A DNA stretch of 64,000 nucleotides from Ziziphus jujuba (taxonomy: Eukaryota > Streptophyta > Magnoliopsida > Rosales > Rhamnaceae): positions 18,941,001 through 19,005,000 of the forward strand of contig NC_083390.1 in assembly GCF_031755915.1 (NCBI RefSeq), read 5' to 3'. Below the pieces are notes generated by a model. That model worked only from the letters and a program-made list of their open reading frames with translations. It searched no databases and was not told the origin of the DNA. The stretch's first letter is position 1, and every line of letters starts with the position of its first letter. A program made the position numbers and the translations under genes. Shown in pieces: positions 26,753 to 39,800 of the stretch.

Positions 26753-26762
26753 TATTGCAATG
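26751..26762 (+). repeat. LINE target-site duplication, 3' copy
   Basis: Exact copy of the 12-mer at 21772-21783, abutting the (TAA)n tail. The first two or three bases could belong to the tail rather than the duplication, leaving at least 9 bp certain. Confidence 0.8.
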
Positions 26763-28102
26763 TAAACGTATTACAGGGTATTGCAATATGACCAAGCCAA
26801 CGGCATAATAGACCTTGTATATATAGGAGCACTGGACCAGCAACACCAAGGACCATCCTCGCCAGAAAAAAAAATTTTGCAAGTCAATGGCTTCCAACAA
26901 TTCATTTCTTATGCTACCCTTTATCATTTATGAACTAACAAGCAAAATAAAATACTGATGCAGGAATATTGATACCCTTTTAATAGAAAGAGTCTTCTTA
27001 TCTGCAAAAAGAAGCTCAAAATATAAGTCTCATAGTAGCATATGAAAATGAAATATACAATAGAAAGGTGGAACCCAAAATGGGGAAAAAATTACTAAAC
27101 GCAGATATATAGATTGACAAGAAATTTATCTTAAAGGGCTGAAGTTCCATTAACATATTATGTAACATAGACATAAAGGATATGAATTTTCTAGAAAAGA
27201 GCAGGAATGCAATACAACAAAAACGACGATACTAATAAAACATGATTAATAAAAAAAGCCTCATCAGTTGTTGATGGATCTGAAATATTATGTAAGGCTT
27301 TACAAATTCAACTAATAAAACAGGTACAATGTTGCTGAACATAGAACAAGACTAACCATGAAAAAAGAAAGTCTACATCTTGAGATTACTAATGGATTAT
27401 TTACTCTGCAAAAGACTTCATCATACCAAGTGAGGGCATCCACTGGGATGTGGTGGAGACTACTGTTATCAGCAGCTGCTAGCGTCGAAGAGGCAAGTTT
27501 GATGGTAATGATCAGGATTTCACAAGCATGTTTACATGCACATCATAGCCTCTTAAACTTCTGCCAGTGATATAGAAGCGCAATCATAGAGCTAAAACAG
27601 TCAGAAGAAGTTCATACAAGAACAAAATTTGCAATATTGGAATCAATCAAAAACTTGCTTTCAAAATAAACCACCAGCAACTAACCATTACGCGTACTTA
27701 TTTCGGGAGGAAAGATCTGGTAAGTCTTAGCCAACACATTAAACATATTGGCAACATTTCTTTTTCTTTCAGCTAATAACATACCTGCGATCACGTGATC
27801 ACCATAAGGTTAAAGGATATTAGATGACAACAAACAGAGTAAGATACCAAATTATACAAGAACGCATCGGCTCCTTATATTTTCAAATGCAAACAAACAT
27901 CAGATGCAGCAATTTTTTGTTACCTTGAATAACGCATCACCCAAAAACGGATTAATCTCACACAAGCACCGCATAGTTGACTAGGCTGAAAACTGAAGAT
28001 GACCAAATAAAATTCATCCTTGAGGTATTTCATATTATTAGCCTGACAAGGAATACCTGATGGAACCATCGCATATTAACAAGAGCAAAACTTCTCTACA
28101 AC
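26763..28102. other. Region 3' of the PPR gene, no coding gene seen
   Basis: Moderately AT-rich sequence that probably includes the 3' UTR of the minus-strand PPR gene. Open frames such as 27358-27570 have no family signature. Low-complexity content is less than in the large intergenic blocks, so transcribed 3' UTR, possibly spliced, is plausible. Confidence 0.45.
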
Positions 28103-29731
28103 CTATTTTCCTCTAATAACTGAAAGTCCTCTCTTTATCATTTCATCATGCAAACCTAAAACTGCAGCTTCATCACCCTCCTTAAGGTAGCCTCTAACCA
28201 GAATATCATAGACAGCAGAGTCTGGAGTGATTCCCATTTTCAACATATTATCAAAAACCTGTTTTGCTTCAATCATTAGCCCCTTACTTGCTAAACCAGA
28301 TATTAGGGAACTATAAGTTAATAGATCAGGTTCAACTCCCTCTTTAACCATTTTATTCTTTAGTCTAAAAGCCTCCACTAGATTTCCTTGCTTGCAGAGC
28401 CCAGCAATCCAAGATGTGTACACATATTTATCTGGAACAAACCCTACCTCAGACATCTCTTTTAAGACCATCTCAACCTCATTGAATTGTCCTTCCTTGC
28501 ATATCCCATCAATAAGAACTGTGTATGAGATTTGATTTGCCTTCTCCCTACAAAAATAGCGTCTAGCCTCTTGTAGATGCCCATGCTTACATAAGCCATT
28601 CAATAATGTTGAAAGAGTGATGACATCGGGTTCAAAACCCCTAACTAATAGTTCCCTGTACAAATTCAAAGCTGCTTTTAAATTCCTAGACTTGAAATGT
28701 GCATCCATAATGGTAGTTAAAATGATCTTATCTGGCGCCAATCCACTTGCTACCACAATTCCCATAACCTCCATTGCTTTATCTAACCGACCAGTTTTAC
28801 AGAAGCCCCAAATAATCACCCCAAATGTGGTCAAATCAAACCTAATATTTTGCTCGCGCATTTTAATCACATACTTTATGGCATTATCTACATTCCCTTT
28901 TACAAAGTTTCCATCTATCATTGAAGTGTAAACAGCTGAATTAGGCTCAACCCCATCTTCCAACATTTTAGAAAACAATGACTCAGCTCCTTCCAACATC
29001 CCATGTTTGCAAAGACCATCGATTAATGCAGTATAAGTAACCACATTTGGCGAAAGTGAAGATTGCTTCATCTTCTCAAACAATTCAAATGCCATTTCCA
29101 CATTTCCAGCCTTACAATATCCATCAATCAAAGAAGTGAAAGCAATCAAATTCGGAAACACCCCATTCTTCATCATATCACTAAACACTTTATAACCCAT
29201 ATCCAAATCTCCCATTTTACAAAACATATCAATAAAAGTACTATAAGTAACCACATTGGGCAAGCAACATTTCCACATCAATCCCATATACACAAATGCT
29301 TCTTTCTTCATTTTCAGCTTCGAAAACCCATTCAGCAATATATTAAACGTGACCACATCAGGGTTACAATGTCCCACACGAATTTTCTTCAATACCAAAC
29401 AACCCCTTTCAATATCAAAATTCTTACAGTAACCATCGATCAAAGAATTGTAAGTTACAGCATCGGGTACACACCCGAAACCGGGCATTGAATCCACAAC
29501 CTTTTCAGCGAAACAGAAGTTTCCCAATTTGCAAAGGAAAGAAAGAACGGAATTGAACGAAGAAGGGTGGGGAACATACCCTTTGGAGAGAAAAAATGAG
29601 AGGAATTTGAGGGAAAGCTCGCCGCAGTTGGAATCGACGAGGCTGTGGAGGAGCTTGTTGAAGGTGAAAGGGCTTGGGAACTTTGAAGCCCTTCGCAGTT
29701 GAGCGAAGAACTGGAGGGTTTCGCTGACCAT
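28103..29731 (-). CDS. P-class pentatricopeptide repeat protein (At2g01740-like)
   Basis: Single exon, 542 residues from the ATG at 29731. The frame continues upstream only through a TTG, so this ATG (MVSETLQFFAQ) is chosen; it matches the short N-terminus I recall for Arabidopsis At2g01740. Fifteen PPR units follow from about residue 20, mostly 35 residues and starting P(D/N)..(T/V)Y: for example PDAVTYNSLIDGYCKN and PNVVTYTALIDGLCKHGM. Unit 11 has only 31 residues, apparently conserved in the Arabidopsis protein. There is no E, DYW or SMR tail. P-class PPR proteins bind organelle RNA base by base and affect its stability, splicing or translation. No strong transit peptide is visible, so the target organelle is uncertain. 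The lack of introns is typical of plant PPR genes. Confidence 0.95.
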   Translation of the reverse strand: MVSETLQFFAQLRRASKFPSPFTFNKLLHSLVDSNCGELSLKFLSFFLSKGYVPHPSSFNSVLSFLCKLGNFCFAEKVVDSMPGFGCVPDAVTYNSLIDGYCKNFDIERGCLVLKKIRVGHCNPDVVTFNILLNGFSKLKMKKEAFVYMGLMWKCCLPNVVTYSTFIDMFCKMGDLDMGYKVFSDMMKNGVFPNLIAFTSLIDGYCKAGNVEMAFELFEKMKQSSLSPNVVTYTALIDGLCKHGMLEGAESLFSKMLEDGVEPNSAVYTSMIDGNFVKGNVDNAIKYVIKMREQNIRFDLTTFGVIIWGFCKTGRLDKAMEVMGIVVASGLAPDKIILTTIMDAHFKSRNLKAALNLYRELLVRGFEPDVITLSTLLNGLCKHGHLQEARRYFCREKANQISYTVLIDGICKEGQFNEVEMVLKEMSEVGFVPDKYVYTSWIAGLCKQGNLVEAFRLKNKMVKEGVEPDLLTYSSLISGLASKGLMIEAKQVFDNMLKMGITPDSAVYDILVRGYLKEGDEAAVLGLHDEMIKRGLSVIRGK

Positions 29732-29810
29732 GCATCGATTATTACACAAATGGGTTTGTTCGGAAAAGGTCTTAGATTGTTTTAGGATTTGGAAGGTTTT
29801 TAAGCGCTTT

Positions 29811-29833
29811 TAGGGTTTTGGGTTTAAACCCTA
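29811..29833. promoter_or_regulatory. Pair of inverted telo-boxes in the PPR promoter
   Basis: TAGGGTTT (29811-29818) and AAACCCTA (29826-29833) face each other about a perfect GGGTTTAAACCC palindrome (29820-29831), with another AGGGTTTA at 29838-29845. They lie 80-115 bp before the PPR start codon. Telo-boxes (AAACCCTA) are common in promoters of plant genes for translation and organelle biogenesis and are bound by telomere-repeat-binding and Pur-alpha proteins. Confidence 0.6.
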
Positions 29834-29859
29834 AAACAGGGTTTAGAGGCGGTGGTGTC

Positions 29860-32800
29860 GGACTCTCTGAGATAGAGAAAGCGAGGGAAATTCGTACGAC
29901 GTTGTTTTCCTATTCATCGCCGTTTGTCCTGTGGATTAATTATTCACTGCATCGAGCCTTAGAATACTAGTTAGGCCGAGGTGTATAATAGCCAATAAAA
30001 ATTACAAACTACTAACATATGCTTTTTCAGCTCAAATAGACTTTTTTTTTTTTTTTCATTACATCCAAGAAAGAAAAATAAAAAAAAGAATCATGAAAAA
30101 GAAATAAAATCATAATCGAAGTCAATTGGTAAGCTTCTAACTGGGTTTGGCAAAATCAAATCTAACATGTTTAAATCGATTAATCCAATTTATTTTTAAT
30201 AGTTTAAATTGGATTTTTTCACATAAATTAGATTGAATTGGATTCAAAATATCATAAATCATTTAGATTGATTATTGGATTGGAAATATAAATCCAATCC
30301 AACCCAATTCAACCTAAATAATTATTATATAATTAAAAAATCATATATTTTCTATTTTTTTTTATTTTTATATATTAATTTTTGATATATATATTTTTAA
30401 CTTATCTCCAATTCCCAAATATAATTGAAATCATAACATTTACATGCCTTGCCGCCGCAACACCACCATAACCATTAACCAAGCTTCGATTTGACCATCA
30501 CACACACACTCGTCAAATTCAAAACTCACGGCACCACTAGCTAGGAGTAAGATGATGACTATTAATGTTTGCTATTTGATGAAGTGCATGATATGTATCA
30601 GTTGCTATCTTTTATTGAAAAGTTTTATTTTATTTTATTTTAACATTGATAATGCTGTTGGATATTATAGATTGCATACTTATAAATTGCAATATTATAT
30701 TTTATTATATATTGGATTACTCTAATTGTATTTTAAGTTTGAATAACTATAATTTATTATTTATTTTTATATTTAGAAAACTTCTAATTTGTATTATATA
30801 TTTATAGGCTAGTAAGTTTTAAACCGATTAACTAATCTAAATCAAATCGATCATAAATGGTTTGATTTGGATTTAACACTTCAACAGTTTAAATTAGGTT
30901 CTATATTAGATAAACCGAAAATTATGGATTGAGTTATATTTTGGTTCAAAACCAAACCAATCCAATCTATATCCAACCCTACTTCTAATAAAAATAAAAT
31001 AAAATAAAATAAGTCTTTTTTTTTTCCGAAATAGTAAGCTAATAAATGATAATTGGCTAATTCGAAGAGTAATAACAGTTCAGTGAGAAGGGTCCAGTGA
31101 CGATGTCTACTTTCTCTATGTTCGAATTTTGTAATTTAATTATCAACAAGAAGTGGTATTTTAGTAAATAAATTTTGGTATTGTTGTCCTTGAATTTCCA
31201 AAGGATTTGTAGTTTGCACTTTCTATTTTATATTTAGCATTTATATCTTCTAAATTTACAATTTTTTTATAACAATCCCCTCAAATATATTTTTTGCTCA
31301 TTTAATACTATTAAGCTTGAGGCATTGCTGTAAAAAAACTACAAATTCAGAGGATACATGTGTTAAATATAAAATACAAAGCACAAATTATAAACCCACT
31401 AAAAGTTCATAAGGCAACAGTACCAAGAACCCCTTTGGCAGTTCTAGTTATATGTTGTTATCTTTTAGAGAAATATTTTTATACAATGGTAGCAAATCAC
31501 TTTTAATCATTATATGCAATAGAAATTTAATGATCTATACTTACATATAATATCACATAATATTAAAATAAAGCATATGTTTTGTAAAAAAATATTCATT
31601 TCAATATTATTATGGCCTATTAGCTATTACATGATATCACATGCACAACAATCATGCATAAAAAAAATAAAAAATAAAAATGATATTTTTCACTTTTAGT
31701 AACCATTACTATTAGAACTTATGATTATATATCAATTACTGATAAATTAATGATAAGTGTTCGCTTTTCCATTTACAATTTTAGTCAAAAATAGATTTTT
31801 ATCAAAGTTAACTAATTATTAACATGCAAGCATGGATTTTATTGATGGTAGTTATGATGATATAATACGATATTTTGGAAAATACTATTTACCACTAATT
31901 GTATCCTATCATCAATAAATCTTACATGCTAACACAACAATTTATTATATTACTATTTAAGGTTAACTTTTATAGATTAGATCTTATTTAACAAAATATT
32001 AAATACAACCAATTAATATTTGATGATCACTGTTAATAATAAATAGCAAAAGTCTTGTATATAAGTTTATTTCCTTATGTTCATAAAAAATAAAAAAGAA
32101 GAAGAAGAAGAAGAAGAAGAAGGGGTTCATTTCCTTATTCGTGAGGTCCTAAAATAAAGGGATTTTATACGGATGCCCACCTATAAAACAGGCCTGCCCA
32201 TTAGGCCTTTTTGTTTTTGTTTTTTTTTTTTTTGGGAATAAACATATAGGCAAAATATGAGGGGAAAAAAAATCAATCAACGAAAGCAAAACAAAATAAA
32301 TACAACTTTTTTTTTTTTTTTAACTGTGTGAAATGGTAATTGACAAACGATTTCAACCAGAGCAAAGCCTTTTCATGAGTTTGTTGCTCGCATGAATTGG
32401 TTAAATGTACAAAAATCATTATTGCCAAAAAAAAAAAAAAATGTACAAACATCACAAAAGCCGTTAGAAACCAGTTCATCTATATGCTTCTCAAAAAGGA
32501 AACGATTTCCTAAAATACCTTTATAGGAAATCAATGAACTTTAGCTTAAGTAAAAAGATTTGACGATGAATAAATGAAACGGAATTAGGTAACTCCTCGA
32601 TTGAAGATTCTTATAGCCAACATAGATAAGCAATCCCAATTCAAAAATATTTAATATTTAATATTTTGCTTAGAAAATTGGCACCACTAACAATGTCCAT
32701 GATTTGGGTAGAGATGTCCCATTCATTGTATATTGGGTTTCCAAAAGCCTAAACTTTAGGCTTTCGAAAGGCCCATCTTTTAAGTTATTGCAATGGAAAA

Positions 32801-34470
32801 TTTTGTTATAAAAATAAAACACCCAACATATGGCATTACCAAAATCCCAAAATGCAAGCATTAGGTGTGGCTCCTCATTTCTTTCCCATCAAACCTATCA
32901 TAATTTGAAGCTTGCAAACTGGGAATCGTGGGGGTTTTTATTATTTTATTGTGGGGTTTTTTATTATTTTATCTTATGAATAAACAATACCCTTGATGGT
33001 TAGAATTTGGAATTGTTTATAAGGCATGAAACAACCATATAGTTGCACCAACAAAACTTTGATTTAATAAGATTTATTGTCATTTTAGAATGTAAATTTG
33101 AGAAAGTTATTATATATACTAATTTCATAAGCACATTAAAATTTTATTCTAAAGAATATTTCTTGTGGTAACTAAATTTATATTTAGGCTCTTTTGTAGA
33201 GCAAGTCGAACAAAATTATTATTTTGGGGGGCGGGGGGTGGAGACCGGTGGGGAATCCCAACTTGATGGGCCTCATCAGAGGATGGAAAAGGATCTATTG
33301 AGACTCAAGAACTTGCAAAACCAAGCCCAGCTCATGTTGGCACAAATTCAATGTTCAAAATTCAAATTGGGAAACTTTTTTGGAAAGTGATTTTTGGCTT
33401 TGAAACCGAACCCTACCAGTTTTGTCCTATCGGTATCCTGAGACCCATATGTATTTAAATCAATTTAGCATTTCCAAAATCTTAATGAACGTCACCAAAT
33501 CTTAGAAAGAACATGAGGGTAAACCATCATTTCTTGTCCAAGTCTAAGCCAACACATCCACTAATACAAAGCACACTTGGCCTTCAAATTGAAAGGGATT
33601 ATTAGAAGCTGTAGTCCACAATTAGTACCCCATGATCCTACATATATAACTCATTTGACTGGTGCCAACCATTTGAGAAATATACTATTGAATTATAACA
33701 ACACAAACAAAATCTTCTTTTTTGTGAATAATTATTATATAAAGTCGTATTACTTACATATTAATAATTGTATATCTATATTTTTTTTTTACTCAATAAT
33801 TGTATATATAATACATACATATATATATATATATATATGTATGTCATTTTGGGTCCACCTATAGAAATTTTATAAGTAGTATTTTCGTTACACCTGTAAT
33901 TCATTTTAATGTCATTGCAATTTCATTTTCAACAAACTCGAATTTATTATTGCCAAAAAAAAGAAAAAAAAGGAATTTGTAGTGATACTATGATCTATAT
34001 ATAGGACTAAGCAGTATTTTTAAGAAGCACAAGAGAATAAGCAACATTGAATAAGGCTGGGTCTTTCTAATGACATTCTGGTCTTATCTCTCCTTTATAA
34101 TTTTTTAACATTTTATAAACATTATACTTAAAAAATGTGTTATATGTTAACCACATCCTAAATCAATGACAGCGTGTCTTTTTATATATTTGTATTCTTT
34201 TAGTTAATACAACTCTCTTTTTAAAGAAGAAAAAAAAAAAAAACATTGAATAAGGCTAAATTTTTTATTCTCCAGTGAAGATTTTAAATCTATAGCATTT
34301 TGATCCCTAACAAAACCCTTATTTAGCAAAGATTTAGAATTTGAATTTTTCTATTTTCAATACTAAAAAAAAAAAAAATGAAATAAAGGAAGTGTACAAT
34401 ATTTGAAATTTATTTTCTGTTTTCAAAAGTAATAGTTGAGAAATATGAAATGGGGGAAAAAAAAAAAAAA
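29860..34470. other. Long AT-rich intergenic block
   Basis: No gene is seen. Between about 30120 and 30990 the sequence is rich in AATCCAAT/ATTGGATT-type motifs, with TTGGATTGG-like words at both ends in opposite orientation. That pattern recalls short hAT-like or MITE repeats, but clean terminal inverted repeats and target duplications could not be defined. Other contents are a (GAA)n run near 32096-32122, many A/T homopolymers, and (AT)n near 33820-33840. Confidence 0.5.
32096..32122. repeat. (GAA)9 microsatellite
   Basis: Nine GAA trinucleotides in intergenic DNA. Confidence 0.85.
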
Positions 34471-35906
34471 AAAATCGTTATCTTTGTCCCATTACTTGAA
34501 TATCACACATAGAAATTAAGGTGATCGCGAGGGTGGGCGTTTGACACATACAATGAAAGTGGGAGACAATGTGAAGAAAGGGACCAGAATTGGGAGAATG
34601 GGAAAAGTGGGACCCAGCACAAATGTACAGCTTTACAGGCCGTACAGGTGGTCGATACATCGTCAGCGTCACTGTGCCGTTGAACCTCAAGCACGAAGTT
34701 TCTCCATGTTCATTTCCGTGTTATTATGTGTATTATCTATTATGTAAGGCCTAAGATTGTTTTCTTCTTTTTTTTATTTTTAATTTGAATTTTGCTTTCA
34801 AATTTCTTAGCAACATTTTTTCAAAAACAAAAGGTTAAGGTTGTTGAGGGGACAATCAACCCTTTTCGATTCCCTTTCAAATCCGTTTTTAAGGCCATTA
34901 AAATCCCAAATTAAGAAAACTTTCTTTTATTTTCTTGCTTTTATCAATTTTCCTTTATTAATTCTCTCTAAAACCACCAAAAATAAAGAAAAATTTTTTT
35001 TTTTCTCTATTCTTTCTATCTCTTTCCCTCGGCCCTCCATGTTGATTCTTTAAGGGATAGCAACGTTATCAAAAGGCCAAGGCAGCAGCTTTTTCTTTTT
35101 CGCTTTTTAAATTTTTTTTCTTAAAAAAAAAATAAAAAAAGAAGCTTATCCTCTTATTTTCTCTACAAAGTGCGCACAAACACTGAGAATTGATGAGTAT
35201 GTCCTATACGGTATGTTTGGGTGCATGAGAATCTGTAATCCTGTAACAAAATTGGACTTTTCTTGCGCGGGGTTGGGGGCAACAAGTGGAGGAAACTTCT
35301 GAAAATCAAAAGTTTGCATTTTTATTTCCGCTAACATGAGATCCAAATTTTATTCAAAAAAAGAAATTCAAATACTTACCATACATCACTTAACAGAATG
35401 CAAATAATAATTTTGATATAACATGGTTTCTATGATGATAGCCCAGTAGTGAATTCACTTTTGTGTCTTTTTTTTTTTTTTGTTTTTAATTCAACATTGA
35501 TAATTAAAATATCAAATAAATACAATAAGAGGCTGGTTACATGGTTAAAAAAAGAAAAATCCTATTGGTAAAGTTGCAACCCTGGAATTTGCTAGATTAT
35601 TTCCAACAAAAATTTGAGAATCTATAAATTTTGGTACCTTAGAGTTCTCCATATATTTATCTTTCTTTTTTTCAGTTGTGATTTATTTATTTATTGTTTT
35701 TTGCAATATTGTTTTGTAAATATATTAATAAAGGGAGATCCACAATTGACAATATAACCTTTTAACTTGAGTGATAGAGATAGTGAGCAGATTCATGAGC
35801 AAAGATGTTGATGGAAACTCACTTAACTTTTCTGCAGGTTGCTTCAGACAGATAAGGAGTAGGAGATAGTAGATTTTGTCAAGTGAGAGTAGGGGTCCAG
35901 TTCAAA

Positions 35907-35942
<36 letters not shown>

Positions 35943-36100
35943 TTATTTATTTTGTAATGCTAATTTATATGGAATAATATAAATACATGAATATATGAAT
36001 ACTGGGTTTTGCTTGTGCTCTTGAGCTGTGGTTTGCTAAGAGTCTTTGTGGAGGATTAAAAGGGGTGGGCTGTCTGCTCAATAGGGAAAGATCAACAATA
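34471..36100. other. Unassigned region with a GC-richer patch
   Basis: Positions 34500-34700 are distinctly less AT-rich than the surroundings and free of low-complexity runs, then T-rich, leader-like sequence follows to about 35060. The open frame at 34541-34747 (+) has no family signature and starts at a non-ATG codon. The patch could be the promoter or first exon of a non-coding RNA, or a fragment of a lost gene; the sequence alone does not decide. Confidence 0.35.
35911..35938. repeat. (AT)14 microsatellite
   Basis: Uninterrupted AT dinucleotides in intergenic DNA. Similar arrays lie near 36823-36846, 38698-38722, 54826-54851, 56178-56202 and 56779-56807. Confidence 0.9.
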
Positions 36101-36811
36101 TACATATCTACTATCTATATGGAGTCAAATCACAAATAATTTTCAATTACCAAAAGAAAAAATAATAATAACAAATAATTTTTGGTGTGTATGAATATTT
36201 ATTTTCCATTAATTGAAGAAGGATTTTGTTTCTTTCAAAGCTCTAAAGTATTCCAATATTATTTATTTTTGCATATGGTCTAAAAAAAGAATATTTTTGA
36301 CAGTGGTTAATTTTTTATTTTACAGGGAAGGTTCAGTCATAGTTGATTGGTGTTTTGAACCGTTTGCATTATGAAAGAAGGTAAATTTGACTCACTTTTT
36401 CTTTTTGTCCATGCATGTGATCTCAAATTGAGATGGCTTTAAAGCCATCAGCCATAGATAGTAACATAAATCTATTTTAAGCATACAGATTAATAAGATG
36501 TATTATATAGAGAGAGAGATTAACAAAAATGTACGAGTGTTCAAAATGGTTTTTGCTTAACTGTCAGAAATAAACAAAAGAAAGTATTTTTATATATATT
36601 TTAAAAATAAATAACATTTTTTTCAAAAAAAAAAAAAAAAACAAACAAACAAAAGAACACCCCTTTTAATTTTAATTTTTATAATTTAATAATCTAATGA
36701 TATTATTTTTGTAAACAAATTTCGAAGTTTTCACATGTAAATTTGATAACCTTGCAACACTTTAATTGCAAAAGACCAATTAGTGATCAATGAAAAATTA
36801 ACATGAAATAA

Positions 36812-36859
<48 letters not shown>

Positions 36860-39800
36860 AAGACGGTTATACAGCATATACAAAAGTCACAAATGGGGAA
36901 GAGGTCATTGCAGTAATTTTACCGTTGAACTTAGCACATCAATGATATTAGCAGTAATCATAATTTATCAAATTAAAGAAGACTTTTGATTGGGTTTGGC
37001 CTTAATTAGTTCCCTGATGGAAAGTAATTAGCAGGAGTGAACTTATCAAAACCGTTATTGGGCTTATTAGCTGAATTGATTATAAAACCTCAAATATCAA
37101 TTAAAAACACCAACTAATAGTTGCATTGCATGCTTTTAACTGTGTTTAGTTGGTCTAATGATTTAAGGGAAGGTAGAAGAAAGAGAAATTTTGCCTAATT
37201 ATTCTTTTAATGCATCAAAAATAAATCATAAAAAGGGAAAGATAATAACATTTTCAGTGGTTTCCTAAAACAGCAATGCTTTGCCACTAAGATAATTCCC
37301 TTCTTTTTTTCACTATGAATTATTTGACTTTTTATGGTAAAAAAATCCAATTTGGAACTCTTCAAGACTTTTTTTTTTTTTTTGGGACAACATTCAACTT
37401 TTTCATTTGATTCATACAATTAACCATAGAAAAAGTACTCGATTTTAGATATTATAAAATAATCAAATTAAATCAATCATACAGGAAAATCAATTCTCCA
37501 ACGTCTTTTTTTCTAAAATATATTTTATTTTATTTAACTAAAAACAATTGATGAAATCTTCTGTACATCTATGTGACATGTCTGTTCCGAAATAGTTCAG
37601 TTGAAAAAAATTATTGTTTTATCATGCAAATAATCGTCCTTTCACAAACGATAATAAAGACAATAATAATAATAATAATTATTATTATTATTTTTCTAGT
37701 ACATTACATACTCTCCGTATCCAACTTTTACGGCCTTTTCCATCTTTACCCTTGACATGGATATACAAAAATAAATGGTCCGTTTAATTTTATGCAGATT
37801 TTCTACTATTTAGTACAATAATTGTATTCAATTATTGTATTTGCATCACTCTCTAAGTAAAATAAAACCCCCAAATCAGAGCACCAATCCAGGTGTAATC
37901 TCACATCGCGCTACATGCACATGCTCGAAATGACATAGAATGTTCTGTTTTTGTTTTCTTCCTTTCTTTTTATTGGTTTTAATTCTTTTTATTTTTCCCT
38001 AAAAATTAACCATTTATAATCAAAATATCATCCATGAATAAAATTGACAATCAGCACCCTTCATTCAATCATTTAAACTCCTTTTATTCTGCAACCGGTC
38101 CCAGCTGATTATATACATGAACTGAACCCGTGATCTCTCTCTTACAAACTGTTTGTCTTGATCATTAAGAAGGGGGGGGCTTTGGAAGTTTGACTTTTTT
38201 TTTTCTTTTATTTTTTTTTTTGGTAATTTGCTTTTGGAAATTTGACTTCTTCAGCAGCAAGCACACTTTCCACCTATGTATTCTAAAATCAAATTTTGGG
38301 TACACATCTCTTTCCCTTACTTCACCCTAAACTGTATATGAAAAATGTGTCATTGACAATTTTGACAGACATAGAGAACTATTATTCCGAAAACTTACAT
38401 CTCAGTATATAATAGATGACATATGATGATGTAATAAAATGTATAAGTAACGTTTTAATTAATGATCTTAAACAGAAAATCTACTTGAAGACATGACAGC
38501 TTTTGGCGCATTTATGTTAATATATCTTGTAATTATAAATTGAAAAATAATTTTTATAAAATGTCATTTAAATTAATGATAGATGTTATGTATTAAATTA
38601 TATGAAATTTCAATAATTAAGTTATGAATTATATGTAATTAAAAACATAACGAATTATTAGATTACATGTAATTTAACAAGCAATATCGCTGCTCCTTAT
38701 ATATATATATATATATATATATGACCCACCATTTTTTGGTAAGAAAAAAATCTTCCAATGCATGGATGTCAAATAATTAGAAGATGGTATGGATAGCTTT
38801 CAATAAGTTTGTCTCGTCTTTTACGAGAAACTTAACAAGAAAGAAATTCAAGCTATACTATCCGATATTACCAACTTTAGGTATGTACAAAGTGATGTTA
38901 CTTTTGCTTGCCCCAGCACACAAACTCTTCCTTCACTCTTTAGACAAAATGACAAAATAAGTCATCTCTTTATTATGAGGAGGAATCGAGAGAAAGCTGA
39001 AACAAATTTTGGCTAAAAACGTATGACTTTTGAACAGCATTGGAGTTTTATCTTATTAGTTGGTATAATATTTCATTAATGCAACAGCTTTTGGTTGATA
39101 AATATTTTTTTTTTCTATTTTAACTATTAATATTATGTATATTTTATTTTAAATTTTTTTTTCACTTTCATTCATATTTGATTTTCAAAAGTAAATGTAG
39201 ACATTTAACTGTAAGAATAAAAAATATATATAAAAAAATAAATAAAAAAGAAGGAAACCCAAACTTTCATACATAAGAGGCAACCATCTACACAAGCTTC
39301 CCAAACACCATCCAAACCCAGCTTCAATTCAAAACATTCCCTAGTCCCGCTGCATTCGATTCTTGTTTCTTTTCACCATCATAATTGTTTTTTTTGTTTT
39401 TTGTAAAGAAAGTTAATTTTACTTTGTATTTTGATTTGTCGGATTTTATGATTTATATTTTTTGTTGTTAAATTTATTACTATTACTGAGGATTTGTTTG
39501 CTATACACACCAGTTCTTTTACTCGGCTTAGAAAAAAATGTTTTTTTTTTTTTTTTGGTTGTTGTTGTTTTTTTACCGTTGTTCGTTATACAATTTGACT
39601 CAATAGTTTAAGCCATTAGACCTTGAATTCATATGGCATATTACTTCACAAACATTAATAAAATAAAAACTACGGACCAAATTAATACAGGTACAGCTCA
39701 GAGAGTATAAGTGATTTTCTATAATATTTAAATGCTCTATTACAACAATTTAAGCATTTTGAAGCTCTTCTGTATATTAATTTTATTCTTTATTTGGCTT

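Noticed and set aside
29063..29491. His/Ile-rich plus-strand frame within the PPR gene
   Set aside because: Antisense shadow of the PPR repeats; its periodicity comes from the 105-bp repeat.
34541..34747. Open frame of 68 codons in the intergenic island
   Set aside because: Its first codon is not ATG, no family resemblance, and other frames of similar length overlap it.
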